Positions 1 through 8,991 of a DNA stretch of 64,000 nucleotides are shown one piece after another (positions within the stretch are counted from its first letter, which is position 1; the number at the start of each line of letters is the position of its first letter). Below the pieces are notes generated by a model. That model was not told the origin of the DNA and searched no databases. It worked only from the letters and a program-made list of their open reading frames with translations. Position numbers and translations under genes: made by a program. Origin of the DNA: Allocoleopsis franciscana PCC 7113 (GTDB lineage Bacteria; Cyanobacteriota; Cyanobacteriia; Cyanobacteriales; Coleofasciculaceae); contig NC_019738.1 in assembly GCF_000317515.1 (NCBI RefSeq), forward strand, positions 6,660,001 to 6,724,000, given 5' to 3'.

Positions 1-1493
1 TTCCCGCCATGTAAGTCCACAAACCGTTTGACAATAGATAATCCTAATCCTGTACCAGGAATCTTACCGACATTTCGCCCTCGATGAAACGATTCAAACA
101 GTTGTTGTTGATCGTCCATCGGAATGCCAATCCCTTGATCTTGAACCTGGAAAACGGCTTGATCATTTTGACAAGAAAGTTCAAACCAGATATTGCCCCC
201 TTCGGGTGAATATTTAATCGCATTCGATAACAAATTGACCAGGATATGTTTAAGTAGATTTTCATCCAAACAAGCCGGATTGCATTCTCCTTGAATGGTC
301 AATAATAATCTATATTTGCCCCCTGCATCAATTTGCATTTCTTCTACTAAATTAGAGCAGAAGTCTGCTAAATTACAATTATTTAAATTCAAGTTTAATT
401 TCCCGACTTCTGCTCTGGTAATGATTAATATATCTTCTAATAGCTGTGTCATTTCTCTAGCAGCAGACTCTAGGTTATTAAGACAACGTTCTTGTTGAGT
501 CTCAGTCGTTTTGTCTTTGAAATTTTTGAGTAATTCGCTTGACACTCTGATGCGGGTGAGTGGATTTCGGAACTCGTGGGACATCATAGAAACAAAGTTA
601 AATCTAGCTTCGCTCAGCTCTCTTTCTCTTAAAAGCGTATTGCGAATTTCTTCGGCTCGCTTACGCTCTGTGATGTCGCGGGAGTTGAGTACAATACTCG
701 ATTTTCGGGTAGGAATATTGCTACTCTCAAGCTCCACTTTATTATAGTTTATAAAGGGGCTACCGCTATCACGTTCTAGAAGATGTTTGCCGACTGCCTC
801 AAGAATCCGCCAAGAGCCATCTTGATGTTGAAAACGAAACTCGATAGATAGGGTAAGGTTTGAACTTTGGATGACTTGATTTAGGGTATGGGCGAGGTTT
901 ACTCTATCCTCAGTGTGAATGTAATCAAAAATATTTTTACCCGTTAATTCTTCTGGTTTATAACCCAAAACTCTCTCAACGGAAGGGCTTTCATAGTCAA
1001 TAATTCCATCAGCATTAACAACTGTGATAATGTCTAAGGCATTTTCGATTAAGGCTCGAAAACGTTCTTCATTTTGGCGCACGGCTTGCTCAGCTTCACG
1101 TCGTTTGCGTCGCTCACTCGCCTCGCGGAGTTCCCGCTCAATGGTGGGTGCAAGTCGAGCCAATTTGCCTTTCATTAAGTAATCATGGGCACCTGCTTTC
1201 ATTGCCGCAACGGCAATATCTTCACCAATCGTGCCGGACACAATAATGAAGGGCAAATCTAGCTGTCTTTCCTGCAAAAGAGTCAACGCCGCTGGGGCGC
1301 TAAAACTGGGCAAGGTATAATCAGCGATAATAATATCCCATGTTTGTTGATCGAGTGCGGCATTCATGGTCGAGGCTGTATCCACTCGTTCATAGATTAA
1401 TTCATAACCACTGCACTCTAGTTCATACGCTAACAGCTCGGCATCGTCTTCCGAGTCTTCCACGAGCAAAACACGCAGTGGTCTATGCATCAT
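1..1493 (-). CDS. Hybrid response regulator/PAS/sensor histidine kinase, 3' end outside window
   Basis: The frame stays open from an ATG at 1493 to the window edge, giving 497 residues. An N-terminal receiver (about 1-120) has E12-D13, phosphoacceptor D58 and K108. A PAS domain follows at about 140-280, ending in the usual DITERKRAE linker. The HisKA H-box is SHEFRNPLT with H306, and the ATPase has an N-box NLLSNAIKYSP (about 420-430), DQGIGIP and GTGLGLSIV. The protein is cytoplasmic and has no membrane segment. It starts 11 bases after the stop of the upstream receiver gene, so the two are probably co-transcribed and may form one phosphorelay with the large kinase further upstream. Two ATG codons are adjacent (1493 and 1490). 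The input signal is unknown. The C-terminal end of the ATPase domain, and anything beyond it, is not visible. Confidence 0.85.
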   Translation of the reverse strand, partial: MMHRPLRVLLVEDSEDDAELLAYELECSGYELIYERVDTASTMNAALDQQTWDIIIADYTLPSFSAPAALTLLQERQLDLPFIIVSGTIGEDIAVAAMKAGAHDYLMKGKLARLAPTIERELREASERRKRREAEQAVRQNEERFRALIENALDIITVVNADGIIDYESPSVERVLGYKPEELTGKNIFDYIHTEDRVNLAHTLNQVIQSSNLTLSIEFRFQHQDGSWRILEAVGKHLLERDSGSPFINYNKVELESSNIPTRKSSIVLNSRDITERKRAEEIRNTLLRERELSEARFNFVSMMSHEFRNPLTRIRVSSELLKNFKDKTTETQQERCLNNLESAAREMTQLLEDILIITRAEVGKLNLNLNNCNLADFCSNLVEEMQIDAGGKYRLLLTIQGECNPACLDENLLKHILVNLLSNAIKYSPEGGNIWFELSCQNDQAVFQVQDQGIGIPMDDQQQLFESFHRGRNVGKIPGTGLGLSIVKRFVDLHGG

Positions 1494-1504
1494 GAGCAAA
1501 GTCC

Positions 1505-1945
1505 TTAGATGGGTGGTAGTTCGTTTAAAATTAGCCAATACACTCCCAATTGCTGTACTGCTGTCATAAATTGTTGAAAATCTACAGGTTTACGAATGTA
1601 GCTGTTGCATCCAAGACTGTAGCTATTAATCAAGTCTTGCTGCTCATTAGATGTTGTCAGAATAACGACAGGAAGCAATTTTGTCCGCTTATCAGCACGT
1701 AGTCGCTGCAAGACTTCCAATCCATTGATTCGAGGTAATTGTAAATCGAGGAGAATTAGAGCTGGCATGACGCTTAGGTCACGGTCTGCGTACATTCCTG
1801 TCCCGAATAAATAGTCTAGCGCTTCTACTCCGTCATGAGCTACCACAACCTCATTGGTAATCCTGCTTTGCTCGAAAGCCAGCAAAGTTAATTCTTGATC
1901 GTCAGGATTATCTTCCACAAGGAGTAGAGCGTTTCTGTGAGTCAC
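1505..1945 (-). CDS. Single-domain response regulator, Rcp1-like
   Basis: This 146-residue stand-alone receiver has no output domain. Acidic residues lie at 11-12, the phosphoacceptor is D67 in LILLDLQLPR, the switch T97/T98 lies in ILTTSN, and the lysine is K119 in IRKPVD. The long loop after helix 2 (YLFGTGMYADRD) is typical of the Rcp1 family, which takes phosphate from Cph1-type kinases. The gene lies about 100 bases downstream of a kinase whose catalytic region is Cph1-like, so it is the natural partner of that kinase. This is inferred from family and position. The start is GTG at 1945. It probably passes phosphate on to a target or to the hybrid kinase that follows 11 bases downstream. 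Confidence 0.85.
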   Translation of the reverse strand: MTHRNALLLVEDNPDDQELTLLAFEQSRITNEVVVAHDGVEALDYLFGTGMYADRDLSVMPALILLDLQLPRINGLEVLQRLRADKRTKLLPVVILTTSNEQQDLINSYSLGCNSYIRKPVDFQQFMTAVQQLGVYWLILNELPPI

Positions 1946-2046
1946 CTGTTTAGTGCTTTGAGAACAAGTAAAGAGTCTTCTTTCAGCTTACAGCCTCAAG
2001 AATGTCACCGCCTATTTATAATAAGAGGGCAAGAATTGTCTTGAGG

Positions 2047-4995
2047 TTACAACGTGAAATAGAATGTAGCCCCTTGTTCAACGGCAGCTTCAGCCCACAC
2101 ACGGCCCCCATGTCGGTGAATAATGCGTTGGACGGTGGCCAGTCCAATCCCAGTCCCGGGAAACTGAGCTTGGGTGTGTAAGCGCTGGAACGCTCCGAAT
2201 AGTTTATTCGCGTAAGCCATCTCGAAGCCTGCACCGTTGTCATGAACAAAATAGACAGGTTTAGCATCTTCGTGAAGTTTGGTATCAAATTCAATCCGTG
2301 CCAGCATACGCGCTGACGTAAATTTCCAAGAATTGTTAAGCAGATTCTCTAACACAATTCGCAAAAGCCTCGCATCTCCATAGGCAACCCGTCCCGGTGC
2401 GATCGCCCACTCAACTTGCCGTTCAGGTTGTGTACGTTGGAGTTCTGCGGCAATCTCCCTTGCCAATGCACTCAAATCGACTTGTGTGCGATGCATCTCA
2501 CTACGGGTGACTCGCGACAACTTGAGCAAATCATCAATCAGTTCCCCCATCCGCTGCGTACCTGTACGAATTCGTTGGAGGTAGTGTTTCCCTTTCTCAT
2601 CGAATCGGTCGGCGTAGCGGTCTAAAAGGGCTTGACTAAAGCCATCAATCCCCCGTAAAGGTGCTCGTAGATCGTGAGAAACTGAATAAGAGAAAGATTC
2701 AAGTTCCTGATTGATCGCTTCAAGTTCGGCTGTCCGTTCAGCAACACGGCGTTCTAAGTTGTGATTCAGTTCTCTAATTTCTTGCTCGGCTCGTTTGCGC
2801 TCCGTAATATCGCGAGTTACTGTTGCGATCGCGATCGCCTCATTCGTTCGCGAGTCTGCGATCAGAAAACAGTTATGATGCACTACAATTGGCTGATTGG
2901 TTTTGAAGTTCCTAAAGCGATATTCGCCTTCCCAACGTCCGTTTTTCATCAAGGCTGGCACAATTTGATCTAGGTACTCGACCCGATCTTCTTCCATCAG
3001 GTAGTCGAGTATGAATGTGGTCTTAACTTCCTCATTATTATCGAGTCCAATGAGCTGTTTACCCGCCTCACTCACGTAGAGGACTTCTCCAGTCATTGAA
3101 GCTAAGGAAATGAAATCAGAACTGTTTTCAATCAGTGAAACTAATTTTTGACGTTCTTCTTCGGTTGTTTTGCGTTCGCTAATATCTTCAACGATAACAA
3201 TAAAATAATGCGATTTGCCGGACAAATCTCGGACCACTGAAGCGGTCAGATTGATCCAAATAGAAAGAGAATTTTTACCAACGTAACGCTTTTCCAAGGA
3301 GTAATCTTGAATTTCACCTGCACTCATTTGTTGAAGGTATTTGAGGCTAATACTTAAATCATCAGGGTGAGTAATATCTTGAAACGTTTGCTGTAAAAGT
3401 TCCTGACTCGTGTAACCAACAATGTCACACAACTTTTGATTAACTAGTAACCATTTTCCATCCAGTCCCACCTGTGCAATACCAACAGCGGCTTGATTAA
3501 AAATAGCCGCTAACCTTTGTTCGCTCTCGCGTAAAGCCTTTTCTGCCTGTTGGCGCTCAACGAGCATTTGGGCGTTTTCAAGTGCTACGGCTGCACTGGC
3601 AGCCAAACCTTGTAGCATCGTAATATCATTGTCGCTAAACGGACGTTGCTTGGCTTTATTATGAAGTTCAAAACAGCCAATTAATTCCCCTTTACGATTA
3701 AAAATAGGAATGTTGATCAGGTTATAAAAAGTAAAGGCTTTTTGCAGATAGGGTAGGACGTTAGGGTCGGATTCAGCCTGATTAGAAACATAAGGTTTCC
3801 GTGTTTCCATAACCCATCCAGAAACCCCCATTCCTCGCTCATAGGTTATATCAACAGAGTAAATTTTGCCATTTTGGTTATATTCACTAAAAACCATCTG
3901 CCCTTGCTTGTTTAATCCATAAGTTCCAGCCGATGCTCCTGCTAACTCGATCGCTGAAGCCATCATTGTTCTCATTACCGTTGGAATTTCCAGGACAGTG
4001 TTAATCTCATGACTAGCGCGGGAAAGAATTTCCAACTGACGACTGCGCCTTAACAAAGCTTCCTCTACCTGCTTGTGTTCACTGATATCACGCGCAATGG
4101 AAAGTGTCGATTTAATTGCTCCATCATTCCCTAATTCCGGCACAAGACGAACTTGATAATATTTCAGCCCATTGGGAGTGGGAAACTGAAATTCTAGGGA
4201 CTTTTCTTGACCCGTTTCAAACACTTGATATACAGAGTTTTCCCACGAAACAATTAGGTCTTCTGGCATCCCTAAGTCTCGATTCGTTTTGCCGATAAAT
4301 GTCTCAGGTAATAATCCTGTTGCTCGTGTTATGGCTGGGTTGATGTAAAGATGACGCAAGTCGCGATCGAAGCGTGTAATGATATCTGGAGCATTTTCAA
4401 CAAGCGCTTTAAATTCTTGTTCGCGTCGGTTTAGCACCTCTTCTTGACGCTTACGCCATTCTATTTCTGCTTGTAGAGATTCGTTGGTTGTGGCTAACTC
4501 TGCGGTACGTTCCTGAACTCTGATTTCTAGCTGTTCATTCACTCTTTGCAACGCTTTTTCAGCTTCTTGGCGTTGAGTAATTTCATTTCTCAGTTCAAGA
4601 TTGATCACTTCTAATTGGGCTGGGCTGGGGAGAGCCAGTGCTTGAGGAATCAAGGGCACTAGTAGCACTGCCGTACCCACTGATACCCAAGCAGTAATTG
4701 CTTTGATTAATCCCGACAGCCAGTAAGTCGGGTGCCAGAGTGTCCATACCTCGAAGAAATGAGTCGTACCACAGGCGACGATAAAGCTGCCAAAGATGAG
4801 AAAGATCCAATTAAAGGGCAGATCTCGCCTTTTATGAACAAAATAAACTAGCAGAAAAGAAATTGAGTAATAGGCAATCCCTGTCACCACATCTGCTACA
4901 ACATGGAGCCAGACTAACTCAGGTTTCCAAAGATAGCAGTGTCCGTGAGGAATAAACTCTCTTGCATCTACAAGGGTTCGTACAAATTCCAGCAT
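2047..4995 (-). CDS. etr1: Ethylene-receptor-like membrane histidine kinase (EBD-PAS-GAF-PAS-PAS-HisKA-HATPase)
   Basis: This is a 982-residue kinase. Residues 28-120 form three hydrophobic segments that align with the ethylene-binding domain of plant ETR1 and Synechocystis Etr1: D35, Y42, C75 and H79 match ETR1 D25, Y32, C65 and H69, the last two being the copper ligands. The N-terminal FIPHGHCYLW is shared with cyanobacterial homologues. A coiled coil follows (about 125-190), then PAS (190-310), GAF (325-480), PAS (485-610) and PAS (615-735). The phosphoacceptor is H774 in SVSHDLRAPL, with N-box NLLNNSWKF and GTGIGLATV, as in Cph1-type kinases. The GAF domain lacks the bilin cysteine (no CH motif), so unlike Synechocystis Etr1 it is probably not a photoreceptor here. 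ETR1 P36 is replaced by S46. The Rcp1-like receiver follows on the same strand. The ligand (ethylene or another small molecule) is inferred, not shown. Confidence 0.85.
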   Translation of the reverse strand: MLEFVRTLVDAREFIPHGHCYLWKPELVWLHVVADVVTGIAYYSISFLLVYFVHKRRDLPFNWIFLIFGSFIVACGTTHFFEVWTLWHPTYWLSGLIKAITAWVSVGTAVLLVPLIPQALALPSPAQLEVINLELRNEITQRQEAEKALQRVNEQLEIRVQERTAELATTNESLQAEIEWRKRQEEVLNRREQEFKALVENAPDIITRFDRDLRHLYINPAITRATGLLPETFIGKTNRDLGMPEDLIVSWENSVYQVFETGQEKSLEFQFPTPNGLKYYQVRLVPELGNDGAIKSTLSIARDISEHKQVEEALLRRSRQLEILSRASHEINTVLEIPTVMRTMMASAIELAGASAGTYGLNKQGQMVFSEYNQNGKIYSVDITYERGMGVSGWVMETRKPYVSNQAESDPNVLPYLQKAFTFYNLINIPIFNRKGELIGCFELHNKAKQRPFSDNDITMLQGLAASAAVALENAQMLVERQQAEKALRESEQRLAAIFNQAAVGIAQVGLDGKWLLVNQKLCDIVGYTSQELLQQTFQDITHPDDLSISLKYLQQMSAGEIQDYSLEKRYVGKNSLSIWINLTASVVRDLSGKSHYFIVIVEDISERKTTEEERQKLVSLIENSSDFISLASMTGEVLYVSEAGKQLIGLDNNEEVKTTFILDYLMEEDRVEYLDQIVPALMKNGRWEGEYRFRNFKTNQPIVVHHNCFLIADSRTNEAIAIATVTRDITERKRAEQEIRELNHNLERRVAERTAELEAINQELESFSYSVSHDLRAPLRGIDGFSQALLDRYADRFDEKGKHYLQRIRTGTQRMGELIDDLLKLSRVTRSEMHRTQVDLSALAREIAAELQRTQPERQVEWAIAPGRVAYGDARLLRIVLENLLNNSWKFTSARMLARIEFDTKLHEDAKPVYFVHDNGAGFEMAYANKLFGAFQRLHTQAQFPGTGIGLATVQRIIHRHGGRVWAEAAVEQGATFYFTL

Positions 4996-5128
4996 GAACT
5001 TTCTCTTATCAAGCTTTGTATGATTAATGTTCCCTAGAACTTCGGTCTAGTCTTCATGTTTAGCAAAAGTCTCAAACGATTGTTTGATTCGTGAACCGAT
5101 GTTCTAGGCGAAAGCCATGTGTAACTCA

Positions 5129-5157
5129 TTGTCAAGACATGCTACAACAGGGAGAAT
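5129..5157 (+). promoter_or_regulatory. Candidate sigma-70 type promoter for the nblR-like gene
   Basis: TTGTCA (5129-5134) and GAGAAT (5152-5157) are separated by 17 bases and lie about 45 bases upstream of the ATG at 5201. The spacing fits a vegetative promoter, but both hexamers deviate from consensus. Confidence 0.3.
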
Positions 5158-5200
5158 AACTCAGGTACAGTACCCCAAGCCTGTGAATTAAGCTCTGCCT

Positions 5201-5896
5201 ATGCACTCTGCTACCCTTGACCCTAATCCCTGTGTCTTAGTTGTAGAAACAGACGAAGCTTTTGCTGAACGACTGAGCCTGGATTTGAAAGAAGCAGGAT
5301 ATTGTACGGTCGTGGCTCATGATGCTACCAGTGGTTGGCATCAAGCCTGTGAACTCCAACCGGCAATGGTTGTTGTGGATCGAGCGCTGGCTGGCGAGTC
5401 AGGACTGAGATTGTGTACTCAAATTAGAAGTTCCGGCTCTCGCGTACCGATAGTTCTGCTGATGGCTCGTGACACGGTAGATGATCGGGTGGCTTGTCTG
5501 GAGTCTGGCGCTGATGATTATTTCCTCAAACCTTATCGTACCGAACCTTTTTTACAGATGGTGCGTCTGTATCTAGAGCCGAAAACTAGTGCTACAGAAC
5601 AGCTAAGATTTGGGGAACTGGTTTTAGACTTAACAACACGCCGTGCGATGCGCGGAGGGCGGGCGATTGACTTAACGATGAAGGAGTTTGAACTTCTTAA
5701 ATATTTAATGATGCATCCCCGTGAGGTCTTAACCCGCGAACAAATTCTCGAAAATGTTTGGGGTTACGATTTTATGGGAGAGTCGAATGTGATTGAGGTC
5801 TACATTCGTTATTTACGTCTGAAAATTGAAGATGAAGGTGAAAAGCGCTTGATTCAGACGGTGCGGGGCGTCGGGTACGTATTGCGGGAGTCGTAG
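5201..5896 (+). CDS. nblR: NblR-like OmpR-family response regulator with an atypical receiver
   Basis: A 231-residue DNA-binding response regulator with an N-terminal receiver (about 10-120) and a C-terminal winged helix of the OmpR/PhoB type (about 132-230, ending in TVRGVGYVLRES). The receiver keeps D60 and K110, but the acidic pair is broken (VETDE, with T17 where an acidic residue is usual) and the switch threonine is replaced by M88 in LLMARDT. NblR controls phycobilisome degradation and survival under nutrient and light stress, and is known as an atypical, phosphorylation-independent regulator, which fits these changes. The phrase DRVACLESGADDYFLKPYR also recalls NblR. Other OmpR-type cyanobacterial regulators (RpaA, RpaB) keep the canonical residues. 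The gene stands alone, divergent from the ethylene-receptor-like kinase. Confidence 0.7.
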   Translation: MHSATLDPNPCVLVVETDEAFAERLSLDLKEAGYCTVVAHDATSGWHQACELQPAMVVVDRALAGESGLRLCTQIRSSGSRVPIVLLMARDTVDDRVACLESGADDYFLKPYRTEPFLQMVRLYLEPKTSATEQLRFGELVLDLTTRRAMRGGRAIDLTMKEFELLKYLMMHPREVLTREQILENVWGYDFMGESNVIEVYIRYLRLKIEDEGEKRLIQTVRGVGYVLRES

Positions 5897-6076
5897 AGTG
5901 TTGGGAATGGACAGTGGCAATGATTTTTCCTAGGCTCTCACGGTTGAGCATCAACCTCTGTGTGCCGGGAACATGACTAGCCTGTCAGCGCTCACTTAGT
6001 AATTAACGGTATTCCTTACCAGAGACGGATGGGTAGGTGAACATCCTTTGAGAACAAATGGCATATTGAGCGGAAA

Positions 6077-6655
6077 ATGTTGATGAAGTGTCAGATGGGT
6101 TTATCAGGAATAGTATTGAGTCTTTTGTTAATGAGCTGTGCTTCATCCGTGCCAGCCGAACCAGGGCAGGAGAAGCTCTTAAGCCAACCGCCAACCCCTG
6201 CCCCAGTCGTCTCCTCGTCACCTACAAATGCCGGTCAAATGTTACCTATTTCTGCTCAAGCTGAGATTAAAGGTCAGCGGATTTCACTCGAAGTAGCACG
6301 GACGCGCCAGCAGCAGCAAATGGGGTTGATGTATCGAACGTCTCTAGCGGATAACCGGGGCATGTTGTTTCCTTTTGACCCGCCGCAACCGACCAGCTTT
6401 TGGATGAAGAATACTAAAATTCCCCTGGATATGATTTTTTTGCGAGATGGTCAAGTGAAAGACATTGTCGCCAATGTTCCCCCTTGTAAGGCCGACCCCT
6501 GCCCCTCTTATGGGCCTGAGAACATGATCCTGATTGACCAAGTGATTGAACTGCGTGCGGGACGTGCGGCAGAACTCGGTTTAAAGGTGGGCGATCGCGT
6601 CAGCATTAAATTCTTGGACAGCAATACCCCCCCTAGCACTCAACCCACTTCTTAA
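6077..6655 (+). CDS. DUF192 family lipoprotein
   Basis: A 192-residue protein whose N-terminus is a lipoprotein signal (hydrophobic stretch ending LLLMSC, lipobox cysteine about residue 21), followed by a proline/serine-rich linker and a DUF192 domain from about 65 to 180. Domain hallmarks are the early R-x4-Q-x-GLMYR, GMLFPFD, SFWMKNTKIPLDMIFL and a C-terminal LKVGDRVSI. DUF192 proteins are small, mostly exported beta-rich proteins of unknown biochemical role. The probable location is membrane-anchored, facing the periplasm. The gene has no close partner: the upstream gap is about 180 bases and the downstream gap about 630. The family call is firm; the function is unknown. Confidence 0.85.
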   Translation: MLMKCQMGLSGIVLSLLLMSCASSVPAEPGQEKLLSQPPTPAPVVSSSPTNAGQMLPISAQAEIKGQRISLEVARTRQQQQMGLMYRTSLADNRGMLFPFDPPQPTSFWMKNTKIPLDMIFLRDGQVKDIVANVPPCKADPCPSYGPENMILIDQVIELRAGRAAELGLKVGDRVSIKFLDSNTPPSTQPTS

Positions 6656-7286
6656 ATTTTTATTAAGAATATTAAAAAAACTAATGAACATTTTATACTT
6701 CTGTAGCAGTAATGAGCTACTCTTTCCATAGGCAGACTTCAGTGGTCAAAAATTTAGGTATTATTGACTACTAATGACCTAATCACGCTTGAGCTATCCA
6801 ACGGCTGAGCCAAGAGAGAGTGTGTACGAGTCGCCAATTGGGTTTCAGTTGGCAGGGTGGTGTGAGGAGAGTTCAGAAATAACGTACACCCCGTGGAAAA
6901 TCTGCCATTTTATAGATGGTAGATGGCTTGAATTCAATCGCTGGCGTCGAGCAGCATTCAGCAAACTTTGCTTAAGACTGCCGTGTTTTGGTTTGGAGTA
7001 TCCAGTTCAGCGAAGCGGGATTGACCGACTTACGAGCTTAATCCGTTCTAGGGGTATAACCTTTAGTACAGAAATTTCGTAGGTCGCTCCACGTAGAAGA
7101 CAAACTCGACTGATGAAAATCTCTGATAGCTGGTGATTTGGAACACAAGTCACAACCGTTCTTACCCTCAAGATAGAGAAAAAGAATCGGCAAACGGTGG
7201 ACAGATAGATGACTGGCTACTGAGGCTTTCAGGACATAGCCCTCTAATTCCAAAATAGAGCAGACAATGAGGAGGTGAAAGCAAAT
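6656..7286. other. Intergenic stretch, no supported gene
   Basis: 631 bases between the DUF192 and DUF2949 genes. The only frame of any length is a TTG-started frame of 97 codons at 6789-7082, with no recognisable domain and no ribosome binding site. The 5' part just after the DUF192 stop is very AT-rich without a clear terminator hairpin. The last 20 bases hold the ribosome binding site of the next gene. I see no RNA motif that I can name. Confidence 0.5.
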
Positions 7287-7478
7287 ATGACCCCTACAAC
7301 CTATACTCGATTTCTTCGCTTTCTTCAAGACGAGTTAGCCATTTCCACAGACTCGCTGGCGTTCGCGCAACGGTATCGTGAACAAGACCCAGGCCCTTTG
7401 CCGATGATTCTTTGGCAGTACGGTTTAGTGACTCTTGAGCAGCTAGACCGAATTTATGACTGGCTAGAAACAGTCTAA
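7287..7478 (+). CDS. DUF2949 family protein
   Basis: A 63-residue conserved cyanobacterial small protein. The hallmark pattern is RFLRFLQDELAIS near the start, then REQDPGPLPMILWQYGLV and a C-terminal LEQLDRIYDWLE. The family is almost confined to cyanobacteria and its role is unknown. I chose the ATG at 7287 because a strong ribosome binding site (GAGGAGGTG, 7269-7277) precedes it at normal spacing; an in-frame GTG at 7275 lies inside that site. The protein is soluble, with no signal peptide. The gene converges with the aminotransferase gene, and the two share a terminator hairpin. Confidence 0.85.
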   Translation: MTPTTYTRFLRFLQDELAISTDSLAFAQRYREQDPGPLPMILWQYGLVTLEQLDRIYDWLETV

Positions 7479-7596
7479 GACTGAACCAATCGGCGAGGAG
7501 AAAACGCATCATGTCCAAGCGCTTACGCCTTGGGGTTGACCTAACTCTCAGGCAAACTCCATTATTTTGTTTTCCTTCACAATTTATCCCATATAA

Positions 7597-7629
7597 AAAA
7601 GAGCGGGTCAATCAGCGACTCGCTCTTTT
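7597..7629. terminator. Bidirectional intrinsic terminator
   Basis: A 13-bp stem (AAAAGAGCGGGTC at 7597-7609 against GACTCGCTCTTTT at 7617-7629, one wobble pair) with a 7-base loop, and runs of A and T at the two feet. It lies between convergent genes and could stop transcription in both directions. Confidence 0.75.
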
Positions 7630-7664
7630 AGTGAGGAATCATGGGTTATAAATCATGAGAATTT

Positions 7665-8831
7665 CTAATGACTCATGACTCTGAGTGCGGCGGCTACACC
7701 AACTCCAGGCACGAGAGATTCATATCCCAACTCTTGAAGAGTGGCTTCGAGAGCGGCAATTAGGCAAAGAATGTCGCGATCGCTCACAAAGCCAAGGTGA
7801 CCAATGCGGAAGATTTTTCCTTTTAGGTGGTCTTGTCCTCCTGCCAGAGCAATATTAAAGCGCTGTTGCATCACAGATCTAATTTGTTCAGACTCAACCG
7901 ATATAGGTGCCACAGCCGTAATCGCCGGACTTGCCACTTCATCCGCCGCAAACAAGGGTAGCGAGAGGGCTTTCAGGGCTTCCCGTGTTGCCTTCATCAG
8001 ACGCTGATGACGAGCGAAAATAGAATCTAACCCTTCTGCTTGCATCATCCGTAGCGCCACTTGTAACGCCACAACCACGTTGACGGGTGGAGTAAAGGGA
8101 TTAATATTATTCGCCGCCGCTTTTTTGTACACCCCTAAATCCAGGTAAAAACGGGGCAACTTCGCGGTTTGATAAGCTTCCCAGGCTTTGGGGCTAACGG
8201 AAACAAACCCCAGTCCGGGGGGAGTCATATAGCCCTTTTGAGAACCCGAAACCACGACATCCAGCCCCCAACGATCAATGGGTAGATGAACCGAACCTAA
8301 ACTCGTAACCGCGTCAACAATGATCAGCGCTTTGCCGTGTTCTTTGACGTGACGGTTAAGGGTTTCTAGGTCGTTGAGGACACCTGTAGATGTCTCAGAA
8401 TGGGTGATGATGACCGCTTTGATTGTTTTGTCCGTGTCGGCGGCTAGTTTTGCTCTAAACTGCTCTGTATCTATGGATTTACCCCATTGAGCCGTAATTT
8501 TCTCGACTTCAAGGCCAAAGGCGGCACATAGATCCGCCCAGCGCTCGCCAAATTTCCCGTTACATCCTACCAAAACGCGATCGCCCGGACTTAAAAAGTT
8601 AATAATTCCTGCTTCCATCGCCCCGGTACCACTCGCCGTCAACACCAAGACATCATTCTCAGTCTGGTGCAGCCATTTGAGGTTGTGGTTCACCTCTCCC
8701 ATAATGGCGCTATATTCGTCGCTCCGGTGGCTGATTGGGTGCCTAGCCAAGGCCAATAACACTGGTTCTGGTACCGGTGTCGGCCCAGGAATCATCAGCA
8801 TCTGCTTGTTGTCCATGAGGTAGTTCTCCAT
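7665..8831 (-). CDS. Class V aminotransferase (alanine/serine-glyoxylate aminotransferase family)
   Basis: A 388-residue PLP enzyme of fold type I. The N-terminal MIPGPTPVPEPVL, SHRSDEY, TASGTGAMEA (phosphate-binding turn), D173 in IIVDAVTSLG and the Schiff-base lysine K199 in SGSQKGYMTPPGLG are all present. The family transaminates glyoxylate with alanine or serine, which in cyanobacteria serves 2-phosphoglycolate (photorespiratory) recycling. Close cyanobacterial relatives were historically labelled the small subunit of a soluble hydrogenase, a name that the sequence does not support. The likely location is the cytoplasm. Two starts are possible: ATG at 8831 (after GGAG, very close) or the in-frame ATG at residue 6. 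The gene is flanked on its 3' side by a bidirectional terminator. Confidence 0.9.
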   Translation of the reverse strand: MENYLMDNKQMLMIPGPTPVPEPVLLALARHPISHRSDEYSAIMGEVNHNLKWLHQTENDVLVLTASGTGAMEAGIINFLSPGDRVLVGCNGKFGERWADLCAAFGLEVEKITAQWGKSIDTEQFRAKLAADTDKTIKAVIITHSETSTGVLNDLETLNRHVKEHGKALIIVDAVTSLGSVHLPIDRWGLDVVVSGSQKGYMTPPGLGFVSVSPKAWEAYQTAKLPRFYLDLGVYKKAAANNINPFTPPVNVVVALQVALRMMQAEGLDSIFARHQRLMKATREALKALSLPLFAADEVASPAITAVAPISVESEQIRSVMQQRFNIALAGGQDHLKGKIFRIGHLGFVSDRDILCLIAALEATLQELGYESLVPGVGVAAALRVMSH

Positions 8832-8991
8832 CGCTCCGTATGATCCAGGATCTCACAACCGATTTGCCTGTGCTGGAAGCGAGGGAAGGGAATTTCTGGG
8901 CTTTGTTTAACCTCTCAATGGTGGGATGGGCAATCCCGCCCATCCTCTGATTTTTCTCGGCTTTAAAATGCAGATGCAACTGGTTAGGAGT

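Noticed and set aside
3540-4030. Photoreceptor role of the GAF domain of the ethylene-receptor-like kinase
   Set aside because: The domain lacks the conserved cysteine-histidine pair, so bilin attachment is unlikely.
6789-7082. A 97-codon plus-strand frame
   Set aside because: TTG start without a ribosome binding site, no recognisable domain and an odd composition; not enough for a gene.
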